From Erythroxylum novogranatense (Eukaryota > Streptophyta > Magnoliopsida > Malpighiales > Erythroxylaceae): a stretch of DNA of 64,000 nucleotides. The translations under genes and the position numbers were made by a program. This document shows positions 13,282-25,980 of the stretch, piece by piece. Where the stretch lies: the NCBI GenBank assembly GCA_029891385.1, contig CM057224.1, positions 5,766,001 through 5,830,000 on the forward strand, given 5' to 3'. The notes beneath the pieces were generated by a model that saw only the letters and a list, made by a program, of their open reading frames with translations, did not search any database and was not told the origin of the DNA. Each line of letters opens with the position of its first letter. Within the stretch, counting starts at the first letter, position 1.

Positions 13282-16200
13282 TGTTGGGACCCGATCCGGA
13301 AACCGGATCCCAACCGAAAACAGAACGGAAAACGGAACAAAGTACAAAGCGGAGACAAAAGCTTCTTGCTCACCGAAGAACGGAAAATGGAATCGAATGG
13401 AAACGAAAATTTCGAAAAACGAGAAACCGCTAATCGGAATACAAATCGCATTTGAGAACTCGGATTACGGATAACAAAACGGATAACAAAGCGAAAACCA
13501 ATCGAATATAGCGAAGCGAAATAATCAAATACGAATCACAAAGCGGAACGAATAAGCGAAAGCGGGATCGAATCGAATGCAAATCGAATACGGATAGAAA
13601 ACAAAGTAAGCAAACAAATCAATTTAAACTGAAACACCTTCCGACATCCGTGAATAAGCAAAGAACAGGAAATAGAATCGCGTTGGGAATCCTAAGACGT
13701 TCCAAAATCCGTTATGAATTTTTCTTTTCTTTTCTTTTCTTATTCTCATTTCTTTTCTCGTTACTCAATCATATACCAATCATCTTAAATTCATACAGTC
13801 GTACATAATTTGATATAAATCCATACCAATCTCAAAATTCTCAAACTCTTATATACACTTATACATATCCAAAATCTCACTTTTATCCAAATTTTTTACT
13901 AAAATTTCAAAGATAACTACCCTTTATCCTAACCCAAAATTTCCTGCACAGCAAAAAATACACTTCTATAATCCCTAATCGTAATATCGTAACCATCGGA
14001 CTCTCCCGTCCTAATCCTAACACCAAAGTAAACACAAACCTAAAACTAATACTTCCATATTTCTCAAATCAATATACCAATCTCATAATTCAAGATCAAT
14101 ATATATCTCAAATTTATACAAATTCCCAAATCAACCATACAATATGTTCTCAAATTCTCCATAATTTCCTATACAAATTTCACAATCATTCACAATACTT
14201 AACTTTATACACAAATACATTTTCTTTCAAACCTTTCTTAAACCACAAACAGATCCATACTCAAAATCCAAAATACACAAAATCTAATCGACACATATGT
14301 CGAACCGATGTTCACATTCTTTCATCCGATCTCCCGTCAAACACGGAGATGGGGATGAAAGGGGGTGAGCTCTAAGCTCGTGGATAACACATTTATAAAC
14401 CGATAAATAAGCGAAAACATTTCTTTATAAACTTTTGCCAAAAGGGCTAATATTTCAAACTTTTAACTTTGGAATATTTCTCTCACACTCTTTCCAATTT
14501 TCCCAAACTTCTCATAAAATCTCATTTTCTCATTTTTCAAAATTCTCAATTCTTCATAAATATGAATGCAACCTAATTTCAATTTTCATTTCTCACTTTA
14601 TAAACATGAATGCGTAACATAGAAACAAATCAAAACACATAACATATCGAATGGTCCAGCTAGTCCAAACAGAACGTCTTCGCATAGCCTCAAGATAGCG
14701 GTCCTGTGAACGATCGCACTTTCCCGCATCATGTCCAAGTAGCCGTGAAGGAGTCCGAACGAGTCCGTACACTAGCGGCGCACTGGAGAAGGCTATACAC
14801 ATAGAGACAAATACTGACTCACCAAGGACCTACCAAACCCACATAACACATAATCGAAAACGAAAAGTCGGATTGCCCGAAGGCACTTTTCAATTTCTTA
14901 ATTTTCCACACATTCACATAAAGCATACAATTTGATCAATTCATCATTCGAATTCTAATTTCAGAAATCAAATCATTCAATGCATACACAACAAATGCAT
15001 TTTTCATAATTTCTATCAGTTTATCAAAACATTTAAAGCAATGAATTTACGCTTGTAATAATTTTCCAAAAATCATTCAGAAATAAACAAAGTACGAAAA
15101 TCTTTTCTTTCATTTTCTCAAATTTTCGAAAAGTAATATTTAACTTATAAATCAAAATATAAATATGCTACCCACCTCGAAATGACGCTAGGAACTTGTT
15201 CCAAGCTCCAATTTGATCCTTGCTTCTTTCCTTCTTTCAATTAAAAAAAACCTAAGCCATAATCACCCAAATTCATATCATAAATCTGCAAAATTCCCAA
15301 ACTTAACTATCGGAAATTCATAATTATCATATTTCCAAGCTATTTCAATCTCCAATTTTGAAAATCCCCAATTTTCCAAATTGGCCTAAACCAATATACC
15401 CACATTCAATCTCATAAATAACTTACTTTTCAAAATTGATGTTATAATTCATCAATTCATACTACTTTAAGATATCCGAACCATCAATTTCAAAATTCCC
15501 AAATATCAAAATTGGCCTAAACCATTTTATCCAAATTCAATATCATAAAAATACACTTTCTTCAAAATTAACTTCACAATTCACAAATTCTTATCATTTA
15601 CTATCAATCCACACCAAAATTTTACAAATTCCTTAATCACAAAATTAAACCTAAACCTTAATCAAATTTTCATCCAAAATTAAACATAACCTAAAGCATT
15701 AATATCAAAACTAACACCATAAACCACAAACCCAAATCCTTTTTCACAATTCTAAACTAAAAATTCATCAAAAACTCAAAGTTTAAATATTTCTCTTACC
15801 TTTTTTTCCTCTCTATTTTTGAAATTTCTTGGTTCTTGAGGAAGCTCCCATGCTCTTCCACCTTTTTCCTCTTGAAATCTACTCAAAAATCTCTAAGAAA
15901 CAAGTAGAAAAATCGAAAATAAGCTTTCTCTCTCTTTTCTCCCTTTTTTTTCTCTCATCCGAAACTTCAATCTTCTTTTCTCTTCTTATTTTCCTTCTTT
16001 TCTCTAGAAAATCGTGAAGCTCCTCTTTTAAAATTTCCAGATCTTGTCTAAACGACAAGACATCATCAAATGGTGCCATGTCATTAAAATGGCTAAAAGA
16101 CCAAAATGCCCTTGACTTGTTACCTTATGCCATTCTCATATGCGGTTTGATTCGCACTATCAATTTGAAGAAATTTGTCCAAACTTCCTTCTAGAGAAAT

Positions 16201-17519
16201 GTTCCTCTCAATCATACGAATCCAACGCCACTGACCGCTCTCAATTCGGATCACTACAACAAAAGTTATGCGACTGAATCACTTCAAGAATCACTTCAAT
16301 CGGATCTCTACAGATCCCGACTTTCACAAAACACTGAATCATGCTCGGAAAATTTCCCGACTCACTTTGATTAAATTAATCACCATTAATTTAATCTCAA
16401 AAGTTCACAAATTTCTTATAAAATGAAATTCATTGTCTTAGGAATCCAACGCAAAAAGAATCAACTCAATCGGATGTCGGACGGAAAAGATATAAGCAAA
16501 ATAGTGAACAAAGGTCGGATTGGAGGAGGAAGCAAGCGAGCAAAACGACGTCGTTTGGACAAGGAAAACGCCAGATCACTGTGGCAACGTTGTCGCTCGG
16601 TGATGCGAGCTGAAAGCTCGATCGCTACTGACGATGCGTCGCCGTAGTGACGGCGGCTGAACGCTCGCCGTCGCTACGGCGATGAGTCGCCGTAGTGACG
16701 GGGATGCTTAATTAATTTTTTTTTAATTATTTTTTAATCTAAAACTTCCGAAATTCATAACTTTTACTCCCGAACTCCGATTTTGACAAACTTAGTCTCT
16801 ATAGAAAGCTTGAGAGAAGCTCTAAATCTTCCAAGAAGAACATAAAACTCAATTCAACTCCTACGGGAGTCCATTTTCCGGTCAAAGATACTATCCTCTA
16901 TACAAACTTGTAAAAATCATACTTAATATTCCGAGATCAAAAAATTGCATACTTTATATCGAAATAAAGATAAAAACAAACCCTTCAATTTTCATGAAGA
17001 ACATCAAAACTCAATTAACCTCTAACTAGGTTAATTTGTCAGTCAAAGTTTCAACCAATATAAAAGTCAAACCCGATCAAACATAAACTTTGACTGATCA
17101 TAACTTTCACTCCCGATATCGAAAAATTACAAACTTTATGTCCACAAAAATCTCTTAACATAACCTACAAGTTTCCAGAAGACCATTTTATCAAATTTTG
17201 CCTAAATCATAAGTCAACTTTCAAAGTCAAACATTCTCTCTCCCAAAAAGTCAAACTTTCTAAATCCTTCAAATTTTCAAACTTTTTCTTTCTAATTCTT
17301 GCTATTTAACTTCATTTCAGTCAACTCATCCACTTTCCTCTCATAATCCATATAAATTCATTCAAATATCAAAGTCCTCTAAACTAAACAATTCTTTTCT
17401 CATAAATTTTTCTTAATTTCAGCAAATTTTTTTAAATTCATAAATTGTCTCACCAATTTCTTTATCATTAATATTCATTGTTATATTTCTAATTATCATC
17501 AAAAGTTCGGGGTCCAACA
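13282..17519 (-). repeat. LARD-C 5' LTR (4238 bp, internally deleted)
   Basis: Matches 8104-12637 along its length but lacks about 325 bp at 16272, where an 11-base filler (ACTGAATCACT) sits instead. The donor-like AG/GTGGGT lies near 15175 and the CACCCCC tract near 14365. As the element's 5' LTR it would drive transcription. The deletion lies upstream of the donor. Confidence 0.9.
16540..16705. repeat. GC-rich array, LARD-C 5' LTR copy
   Basis: Second copy of the CpG-dense block, with the same inverted repeat (CCGTAGTGACGGCG and CGCCGTCGCTACGG). The first third differs from the other LTR by several small indels. Confidence 0.78.
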
Positions 17520-17524
17520 CTCGA

Positions 17525-18900
17525 GTTCCCGTAGGATATCCTACAAACAAACATACTTCTGACCTTGGTTCCATCTTTGTGGATTCGGGCTTTAGAACAC
17601 GGGCCGGAGAGCCCTAGTCCTCAAGTGCCTCAATGAAGGCACTCGGCCATCCACAACTCCCTAGGTGTTTTAGGCACTGATTTGGATGGAGCAAAGTTAA
17701 GAAGATATGTTGTCGTTGTATGGCATATCCCCGTAACGATTCTCGAAGGCTAGCATAGACATCATTGATCTTACCATTTCCAATAGAGTTCTATTTCTCC
17801 TCTCGCTACACCATTCATTGAGGTGTACGAGGAGCTGACCAATTGGAAACAATTCCATTGTCAATTAAATATTGCTGGAACTCTCCAGATAAATACTCAC
17901 CACCTTGATCCGATCGAAGTCGTTTTAATGGCGTGCAAGTTGCTTCTCGACTTCAAATTTGAATTCTTTGAACTTTTCAAAAGATTCACTCTTTTATGCA
18001 TCAAATACAAATAGCCATGTCTTGAGTAATCATCTATAAAAGTTATGAAATATTCATAACCTCCTCTAGCTTGTACATTCATGGGCCCACACACATCAGT
18101 ATGTACCATGCCCAATGTGGATTCAAATCTGTTTCCTTTAGAAGGAAATGAGGCTTTGTCATTTTTCCTTCAATACAAGATTCACAGTGGGTAATGGATC
18201 ACTATCCAAGCCCATAAGGATCCCATCCTTTACTAGCTTTGTCAAGTCTTTTCTCGATTGATATGACCCATCCTTAGATGCCACAGATACTTTGAATTAG
18301 TGCTAGAGATATTGGATTGTCTTAGTTTTATCAATTCTGTGGTGTTTAGTGAGCCTTTCATAGGTTCTATAAAAAACAATCCCTATTTAATTATCGCTTC
18401 AAAAATAAAATCCTTATTCTCATATATTGAAACAACCTTTTCAAAATATAAGGAATAGCCAGATTTTATTAGACAAAAAATAGAAATCATGTTCCTTACA
18501 ATCATTGGCATGTAATAAAAATCTTCCAAATATAACCTATGACCACTAGGAAAGTCCAAGATAACTACTCCCACTGATTCTGCTGAAACATAGGAACCAT
18601 CTGCTATCTTAACTTGAAACTAGCCTTTAGGAAGTCTTTTCCTTTCTTTGAACCCCGCAAAGAATTACAAACATGGTTAGTGGCTCCTAATCTAATATCC
18701 AAGAAGTAGATAAATCTTCCACATTTCTAGTTCCTAACAAACTTAGGAAGCCCATACCTTGTTTGCTTTTGAGGGACTCTAGGTAGATCGGACAGCTTTT
18801 TTTCCAAAGGCCCATCTCATCACAAAGGAAACACTTTCCTTTGATGTTCTCTTTGGCCTTCTTTTCATGGGTTTGGCCTTGACCCTATTTGGGCCTTCTT
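17525..18900 (-). pseudogene. COP-B pol: zinc knuckle, protease-region remnant and integrase, decayed
   Basis: Read leftward, the gag zinc knuckle is at about 18840-18797. It reads CFLCDEMGLWKKSC, so the histidine of the CCHC box is replaced by leucine. Segment 18574-18383 matches the region between protease and integrase (SGHRLYLEDFYYMP, RNMISI). Segment 18115-17897 is the integrase core start, HTDVCGPM and then YEYFITFIDDYSRHGYLYLM, and shifts frame soon after. The end, FVGYPTGTR at 17550-17525, continues at 8098 across LARD-C with the usual copia junction motif. No complete integrase triad can be read. Confidence 0.85.
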
Positions 18901-18999
18901 TTCATCGGACCCTTCTTCTTTCCTTTCCCTTACCCTTGGCTTAGAAGAAGAAGCTACATTAGCTTCGCCCATGATCCTTAATATTCAATATTTCCTCCG

Positions 19000-19590
19000 T
19001 GCTCTGAGGGTATTCATCAACTCACTCAAGGTGTAATCCTTGCTTTGTTGAGCTCATAGTCCAACTTAAACTGCTGAAAAGAAGAGTTTAAGCTATTGAT
19101 GATCATAATCATCTGCGTGTCCGCATCCATATCCGCCTAAGCATCTCAAATTTCAAGGACCGCAGAGATTACCATCATCGTAATCCCTTGCCGGCCACCT
19201 GTGTTTTGTCCGAGATTATGAAAGGTTTGATAGCTTTCACTCTTGCAGACCTAGTCCTCACACCAAACATCTCATGTAGGTGATGGACCATTGCAATAGC
19301 AGTTTTCATACAAGCAATTTGCTTTTGCAACATGCCGCTGACAAAAGCCAGAATATAACACTTAGTAGTCTTGTCAGCATTCTGCCAACGCTCATGTTGT
19401 TGGACTTGCTCAGGAGTTGCATCTCCACTTAGAGGTGTAGGCTCATTTTCAGTTAACACCTATGAAATACGTTCATATTGAAGAACAATGTCAAGGTTAC
19501 GTCTCCATTCATTAAACTTGTCTCCATTTTCCAATTTGCTATTAGTCAAGAGCAGGGTGAGTGGATTCATTTTGTGGTTGATTATGTCTG
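19000..19590 (-). pseudogene. COP-B gag remnant
   Basis: The clearest frame is 19459-19175 (94 codons): LTENEPTPLSGDATPEQ, then ERWQNADKTTKCYILAFV and LHEMFGVRTRSARVKAI. This is the copia Gag pattern in which an ERW..AD..KCYI block precedes an MF.. block. Gag forms the particle that packages element RNA. The N-terminal start is not intact and the C-terminal part shifts frame toward the zinc knuckle at 18840. Confidence 0.82.
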
Positions 19591-19599
19591 AAAATATAA

Positions 19600-20979
19600 A
19601 TTATTAAAACATGAGCATACTAGTCAACAATTTATGGAACTTTGTATAAAATCATGATGCATGTATGCATGATGATAGATTTAACAAAACTTAAAAAATT
19701 AAAACATTATCTGACGGTTATTTTTCTTATCTATAACAGATCTAAGTGACAATGGGCCATCTTATCTATTAAAAGAAAATCGGGACCCTCCCACTCAAAA
19801 ACTACCAAGCATCTTATGCTCAATTTTTAAGAAGCGCCTTAATTTGGTCCATACTTTTACCAACAGAGTTACGGTGGGCAGTTTATTGATAAAAAATATT
19901 GAGTGTATAACCATTTGATTCATTCACTAAAGATACCTACAAATCATGCCTCGGTGGGAGGTCACATTTGCTATCATTAAGTGGACTTATCCTTAAGGAG
20001 ACCCAAACCATGCAAGATTTAGGATCCATGCCCTCCGATGGGGAGTAACACTTCACCACATGCAAACGGGCCATCATTTGGAGACCGTGGACTCTCACAG
20101 GAGCATCCTCTCCCACTCAATCTTTTTGGGCTTTAAGTTTTAAGTACCATCTTGTCTAGATGCAATTTATTATCCATCCTACATTGTTTCATTATATATC
20201 TCATACATAATGAATGCATGGCAAGGCCTAGGGTTGGCAATTTTCTAAATGACATGCAATCACATAATATCACATATTACAAGCATTCATTTCTCCATTC
20301 ATCACATGAACTAATAAAGCCACTTTCGATTGTCCATCCTAGAAACATAAAATAATTACAAGCCTTTTAGGCCCAAAATATGCTTCTTCATCTTGGATCT
20401 TCCGCTTCGAACTCTTCGCTAACATGATCCGGCTCATTCGGTAAACAAAATGTAATGGCATTTATGAAATTAGAATTTTGTCATTTTGAAAAATAAAATT
20501 CCAGCACTAGTTTTTTAGAAAACCAAATCTTTGTTTTGACAAAAAATTCCAGCACTTGTTTTCTTTAAACCGAAACACATTTCATGAAAATCATAACTGA
20601 AATATGATTCATTGAAACAAAAATTCCAGCAACTTAGTTTTCACAAAACTTATGCCAAAACACAAAAGGATACACCGAAAATTTTACCTTTCTATTTCTT
20701 CAATCCATGGCTGCTCCTTCTTCATCATTACATCAATTTGTACATTACAAAATCAAATAAAATAGAAAAAAGAAACCAAGGAGGAAACATGGTGATGATA
20801 GACCACCCTCCTTGTTACAACCAAATGAAGAAATCTTACAAGATAAAATTTAACTTCTATGGACAACCAAAAGAGCAACATACACCATATATATTTCTAT
20901 CACAAAAATATGCAGTATACATAAAAGATTGCCAACCCATGCATCCACCATATAGGAACCAAATCATGCATGAAAACCA
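19600..20979 (-). other. COP-B untranslated leader, non-coding
   Basis: About 1.4 kb between PBS and gag. It is AT-rich and I find no family match to its short ORFs (for example 20152-20355, 20612-21037). A segment near 20490-20640 has three loosely repeated TTCCAGCA words. Confidence 0.6.
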
Positions 20980-20990
20980 GCTCGATACCA
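20980..20990 (-). other. COP-B primer binding site (altered tRNA-Met type)
   Basis: Minus strand TGGTATCGAGC lies two bases from the 5' LTR. The usual PBS reads TGGTATCAGAGC, so one CAG appears shortened to CG. Confidence 0.8.
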
Positions 20991-20992
20991 AT

Positions 20993-23094
20993 TGTTGGAT
21001 CGGAAAAGAAAGCATGCTTAGTTTGGAGAAACGATAGATTTCAAAACTTTTTAAGAAATCATCTTGCAGCGGAAGCAATATATCCAAATCAACATGCTAA
21101 TCCATACATGATATGGTATAAGGATAATAAAACTAAGAACAAGATGAAAAGAATTACCGACTCCTTCGCTACAGCTTTAAATCCTCGCTGCGCTATCCTC
21201 TCCTTCTTATATCCAAATCCTTTGCCTTTGAGTATTTTCATTTAGCAATCTATCTTCTTCCTTTTTGTAGTATCCTCAACCAATTAGATTTACCACTTGT
21301 TTTTCAAGGACAACAAGGTTAACAAAATCCTTTGGTGGGAAAGGAAAAGAAATATTTGGAGGAGATTTTCTTAGAAGAAGAAGAACCAAAATTGAAACTC
21401 TTTCAATTCTTTCACTTAAGAATTTCGGTTCTACCTTGCATGAAAAGAGAGAATGTCTAAAAACCATGCAAGAAGCCTTTCTTACATCTCAATTTCGAAA
21501 TATGCATGAATGAAAAGAGTGAGAGGCATCCAATGCATCACTTCTTACATTAATCACTCATCAAATAGCCAATAAATGAGACTTACTTCATTTATCTTTA
21601 AAATGGCTATTTGAAAAGACCATAACCTATAATTGAATACCCATTTCGGTTTTGGCAAGAAGAAAGAAGGAAGATGGTCCATCTAATGCACATCTTTCAT
21701 CTTTAATCTAATGAATGCAAATAAGTTACATGCCAACATTAAAAGCCAACCATTAAACCATTTAATGGTAAGTTCATAACTCCATTTAATAATGATGAAC
21801 CATAATAAAGACCATCTTTATTTAGTATTATAATGTCAAATGTGTGGTTACACATCTAACCTAACACAATTTCGAAATTTCTTCTTCTCCATTTAAAAAA
21901 AATTGTTTTAATATAATTAATCTAATCAATTACATTAAACCAAAACAAGCCCATTTCTAAATGAACATATGGGCTTCCAATTAACCATTAATTAGTATAA
22001 GCCCATCATTCAATTATGGACTTCTAAAGCCTCCAAACTACTTCTTACTTAGCTTGATAACCTTCCTTAAAGCCAAGTGGGGAATCTTATTGGACTTTGA
22101 TAATTCAAGCTCCAATAAGCCTAGAAATAATTCAATCTCATTGGAATTAATTCTAGCTTATTAACTAAATGTCATTCCACTAAAGACAATTAGTTAAACT
22201 CTTGAATTATTAAATATTATGAGAATATGTCCAATTGCAAACCCTATTTAGAACCTTATTATAGCCATCCGCACAACAAAGGGTAAAATTATCGTTTTAC
22301 CCTTATGTTGGTTTTTCCTTCTAGATCTCTCATTTTACTTTATATGGCGATTAACACATAAGATCTCATCTTGGTGTTAAGACTTGATGGGTAGCTAGTC
22401 CATCAAACTACTGGCGCCAGTTTAATCACCAAATCTCCTTAAAACATCTAGAAGAGATGATAACACTATAAACTCTTTATTTGAGTGAATGTTCTCGATA
22501 CATGTTTCAATTAATAATTCCAACATGCAGAACCTTTGGATTAATACCTGTAAAAATCCATTTCGATCATATCAAGAATTATAATGAAACACATATGAGT
22601 TCACCACTCATCAAGATTGTGGTTCATAATAGCGAATGCTTAAGTTGTATGTTTTAAGATTAAAGTAACGGCCCACTTTATTCTTGAAAACATACTTGAT
22701 TCCGATTCATTTAATAGTGCCATTATCGATAGTCTACTACTATCATGATATGAAACTCATCATTCCTTTAAGTAAACTCCTTTACTTATATGGAGATAAA
22801 TCGCAACACTACAGCCTAAACCATAATCAAACGACCAACTTGATTATTCAATTGTGAATCAATTAATTGATTCTAATAATATACATGTTTCCCATACATC
22901 TCTATGTATATGTACATTACTTACAAATGAATCTTGGTACCTTATGACTAGATATATAATGCTCATACAAATAAAACCAAACTCTTTTGTTTTATTAATA
23001 ATAAATATTTTCATTACAAAATCAGAATCAAGAAGATAAAGTTACATGTAAATACACTTGCTTTCCAGGGCACTATATTTACATAACTCCAACA
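20993..23094 (-). repeat. COP-B 5' LTR
   Basis: Begins TGTTGGATCGG, ends CTCCAACA, 2102 bp, paired with 4116-6212. Directly followed by the CATTC duplication (23095-23099). Non-coding. Confidence 0.93.
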
Positions 23095-23322
23095 CATTCG
23101 TCCACCTACCTTTGAGATCAATGAAGATTACACTCCATCCTCTGATGCTTACACTACTTCAATTCCCTTCACTCCTCCATCAGCAGAAGTTGCTCAAGCC
23201 TCTTCATCAGTTGATCCACCAGATGAAGTCAGTAGATTACGTGGTGAACTCAACAACATGAAGGAGACGGTGAATGATCTGAAAAAGATGATAGCAGAAC
23301 TGCTGAAGAGCCAGAATCATTA
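23095..23322 (+). pseudogene. Envelope-like ORF of SIRE-A, 3' end
   Basis: After the COP-B duplication the SIRE-A reading frame continues, rich in P, S and T, and then ends in a short predicted coiled coil of heptad type (SRLRGELNNMKETVNDL, then KKMIAEL) before TAA at 23320-23322. Codon phase fits the end of the left part at 4115 if one CATTC copy and COP-B are ignored. A coiled-coil C terminus suggests self-association, which is inference only. Confidence 0.72.
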
Positions 23323-23536
23323 ATCATTTTTTATTATAACAAATAGGGGGAGAGAAGAAAAGGAAGAGGAGAGCAGGAAAAGAAGAAAAGGAAGAGGAGA
23401 GGATGATGTTCAGACAAAGAAGGTGTGACCGCAGCAGATGCAGAAGGGATGAAGATAAGTTTTGTTTTACTTTTGCAAATCTGTATTTTTTCACTTTTTC
23501 TTGTATATAATTTGTTATACTCAAAAAGGGGGAGAT
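23323..23536 (+). other. SIRE-A 3' untranslated region and polypurine tract
   Basis: A purine-rich stretch (23340-23460: GGGGGAGAGAAG and similar) precedes the PPT AAAAAGGGGGAGAT at 23523-23536, which abuts the LTR. This PPT form is typical of SIRE-like elements and shows that SIRE-A is on the plus strand. Confidence 0.88.
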
Positions 23537-24666
23537 TGTTAAGTCAACATGACTTTACTTAAATATGATTTTGATGTATAACAAAAAGAGTTCAAATACA
23601 AAGAAAAACAAAACAGACGAAGATGGATACGCATTTAAGTCGGACACGATTTAACTTAGACACGCATTTGTTGAAATAATCAAGTCGACATCTGACGTAA
23701 AGTAGACGCAGACGCAAATGCAAAGCAGACGCAGACGCAAATGCAAAACAGACGCAGACGCAAATGCAAAGCAGACGCAGACGCAAATACAAAAGCAGAC
23801 GCAGACGTAAATGCAAAGCAGACGCAGACGCAAATACAAAAGCAGACGTAGACGCAAATGCAAAGCAGACGCAGACGCAAATACAAAAGCAGACGCAGAT
23901 GCAAATGCAAAGCAGACGCAGACGCAAATGCAAAGCAGACGCAGACGCAAATACAAAAGCAGACGCAGACGCAAATGCAAAGCAGACAGACGCAGAAAAG
24001 AAACAGATGCAAGAGTCAGTTCGAGTTAGTTACAGAACTCAACTGATTAACCGTTTCTTTAAAGATTCAAGATTCAAGAATCAAGAAGCAGTTGGAGACG
24101 AATGCAATAAATACAAGTCGAAGTCGAAGATTGAAAAGTTACAAAAACTTACTGAAAGTTACGAAAAGTTTACACAAAACAGTTTTACAAAGAGCTTACA
24201 GATACTTATACGAAATAGCGAGAAAAATTACTACGTGAGAAAAAGTGATTTTGTTGAGTGCTATTTTTCCAGTAACAAGTGTTCAAATATTTTTGAGAAG
24301 AAAAGTTATGCAGATAGCCTGCAGAGGCTAAGTGTGAAAGAATACTTGGGTTGTAGAGACTTGAAGAGGCTCGTGAAAGAATACTTGTAACGATTGAAGA
24401 GATATGAAATCTCGGAAGAAACTCTTAGATCGGACGTAGCCCACGGTTTGGGGTGAACCAGGATAAATCTTCGTGTCTACCACTCTTACTCTCTATCTCT
24501 ATTTTAGTTTCAAAATATCTCATTACTTATTTTTTTATATACACAATATTGAAAAGTTTGATTAATCAGAATCTATAAAATTCTGTAAAGAATTTTATTT
24601 CTTGCAACTAGTTCTGAAAAGATTTATAAAAAGGGGAATACACAATTCAACCCCCCTTCTCGTGCA
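23537..24666 (+). repeat. SIRE-A 3' LTR
   Basis: Begins TGTTAAGTCAAC after the PPT. Near its end is the sequence ACACAATTCAACCCCCC, usual close to SIRE LTR ends. The exact end is unclear: GTGCA at 24662-24666 is one candidate, but recognisable GYP-D protein only resumes at about 24717. The 5' partner LTR is outside the window. It contains the minisatellite at 23705-23998. Confidence 0.8.
23705..23998. repeat. 23/24-bp minisatellite, about 12 copies
   Basis: Units alternate between CAAATGCAAAGCAGACGCAGACG (23 bp; shown here as the type) and a 24-bp form with CAAATACAAAAGC. Because 23 and 24 are mixed and stop-free, many frames on both strands are open, giving false ORFs of up to 208 codons. 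No protein meaning is implied. Confidence 0.95.
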
Positions 24667-24716
24667 TTCTAATATCATTTTCTAAGTGTTGTATTAACGT
24701 GTGATTCACTTCACTG

Positions 24717-25490
24717 TAATAACCTGCCAGGCCTAGAAAACTCCGTACCTCTTTTACTGTCTTAGGCTCTTGCCAATTCACCACTACTTCTACTTTTCTC
24801 GGATCAACATGGACCCCTCTTTTGGAAATCACATGTCCAAGGAAAACCACTTCATGCAGCCAAAATTCACACTTGCTGAATTTGGAATATAGATCTCTTT
24901 CCCTTAATCTTTGCAACACTATTATGAGATGCTCTGCATGTTCCCCTTAATCCTTGGAATAGACCAGAATGTCATCGATAAATACTATGACAAACTGATC
25001 TAAAAAATCATGAAAAATACTGTTCATAAGGTCCATGAATGCAACTGGAGCATTGGTCAGTTTGAATGGCATGACTCTGAACTCATAGTGCCCGTAACGG
25101 GTCCTGAAAGTCGTCTTGCTAACATCAGACTCCCTGATTCGGAGTTGATGATAACCTGACCTGAGATCTATCTTCGAAAAGACCCTTGCTCCCTGCAGCT
25201 GATCAAACATATCAACTATCCTGGGTAGAGGATACTTGTTCTTAATCGTCACCTTGTTGAGTTTCCTGTAATCAATACACATCCGCCATGTTCCATCCTT
25301 CTTCTTAACAAATAGAACTAGCGCTCCCCAAGGTGATGAACTTGGCCTGATAAACTGCTTTTCTAATAATTCCTGCAATTGATCCTTAAGCTCCCTCAAC
25401 TCAGCTAGAGCCATCCGGTATGGTGGTATTGAAATGGTCATGGGTTAGGAATCAAGTCAATTGCAAACTCAATTCCTCACCGTGCAAACC
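24717..25490 (-). pseudogene. GYP-D reverse transcriptase
   Basis: The frame 25441-24947 carries the classical gypsy RT blocks: [89 protein letters not shown] and the catalytic FIDD (codons 24971-24982). In most gypsy elements the box is YIDD or FIDD, so the active site is intact. A TAA stop at 24947-24949 follows YSKD; the frame continues at 24919-24717 with [16 protein letters not shown] and [10 protein letters not shown], where SIRE-A interrupts. Apart from this stop and the missing end, this is the best kept enzyme in the window. Confidence 0.93.
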
Positions 25491-25559
25491 CGTAACTCTT
25501 TTGGAAATACTTCTGGGAACTCCCTCACTATAGGGTAATCCTCCAACCTTCCTACTTTC

Positions 25560-25980
25560 ACCTCTGGATCCACCACATGTGTCAAAAAGGCCTCACCCCC
25601 TGGGCCATCATCCTGTCAGCTAGCAAAGCTGAAATGATTCTCGGTGCTGGCATCTTCCTGTCCCCCTTGAAGACCACTTTCTCTCCATTTCCCAGGTCAA
25701 ACTCCACTTCCTTACGGCTACAATCTAACTTTGCCCGGTACTTTTCCATGGCATCCATACCTAGTATGACATCTAGTCCCTTTAGGTCTAGAGGTAGCAA
25801 GTCTACTACCAATCTAGCACCATTGATACTGAGCTCACACTTCTTGTTGACTAAACTGATCACCACCTTACTCCCTAAAGGAGTACTAACAACCAGAAAA
25901 TTATCCATAATCTCGGATTCACAAGATGCATATTCGGACTTGAGGACACAAATGAATGTGTAGAGCCAAGATCAATCGTA
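25560..25980 (-). pseudogene. GYP-D aspartic protease region
   Basis: The frame 25908-25582 matches the C-terminal half of the gypsy retropepsin: STPLGSKVVISLVNKKC and DLKGLDVILGMDAM, followed by the linker to RT. The expected active-site block DSGATHSF lies just upstream in a shifted frame as DLGSTHSFV (about 25975-25945), so the serine of DSG reads leucine and one indel separates the halves. Protease cuts the polyprotein during particle maturation. This copy is not functional as written. Confidence 0.82.

Larger units (their letters stand above)
8104..17519 (-). mobile_element. LARD-C: non-coding LTR element with 4.5-kb LTRs and a 0.64-kb interior
   Basis: Two very long direct repeats (8104-12637 and 13282-17519) begin TGTTGGGACCCGAT and end TCCAACA. 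They flank only 644 bp, which holds a PPT next to the left LTR and a tRNA-Met type PBS next to the right LTR, so orientation is minus. A perfect CTCGA duplication frames it. No ORF resembling gag or pol is present, so movement must have used proteins from another element. The residual end of the interior, read on the minus strand, resembles the end of Tekay-like gypsy pol followed by its PPT. This suggests a gypsy origin. Confidence 0.9.
4116..23094 (-). mobile_element. COP-B: Ty1/copia retrotransposon with long LTRs, nested in SIRE-A
   Basis: The element has two direct LTRs of about 2.1 kb (4116-6212 and 20993-23094), TG...CA ends and a CATTC duplication. The PPT lies beside the left LTR and the PBS beside the right one, so it is transcribed leftward. 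The remaining gene order on the minus strand is gag, zinc knuckle, integrase, reverse transcriptase, RNase H, which is the copia order. LARD-C splits pol at 8099-17524. All coding parts carry frameshifts. The LTRs are still close to each other with scattered small indels, so the insertion is not extremely old. Confidence 0.93.

Noticed and set aside
23705..23998. Possible CRISPR-like array
   Set aside because: Units are contiguous, with no unique spacers, and the genome is that of a plant.
23592..24390. Long ORFs on both strands over 23592-24390, rich in K, R, Q, A, D or L, C, F
   Set aside because: They come from the 23/24-bp minisatellite, which has no stops in several frames; no protein family pattern.
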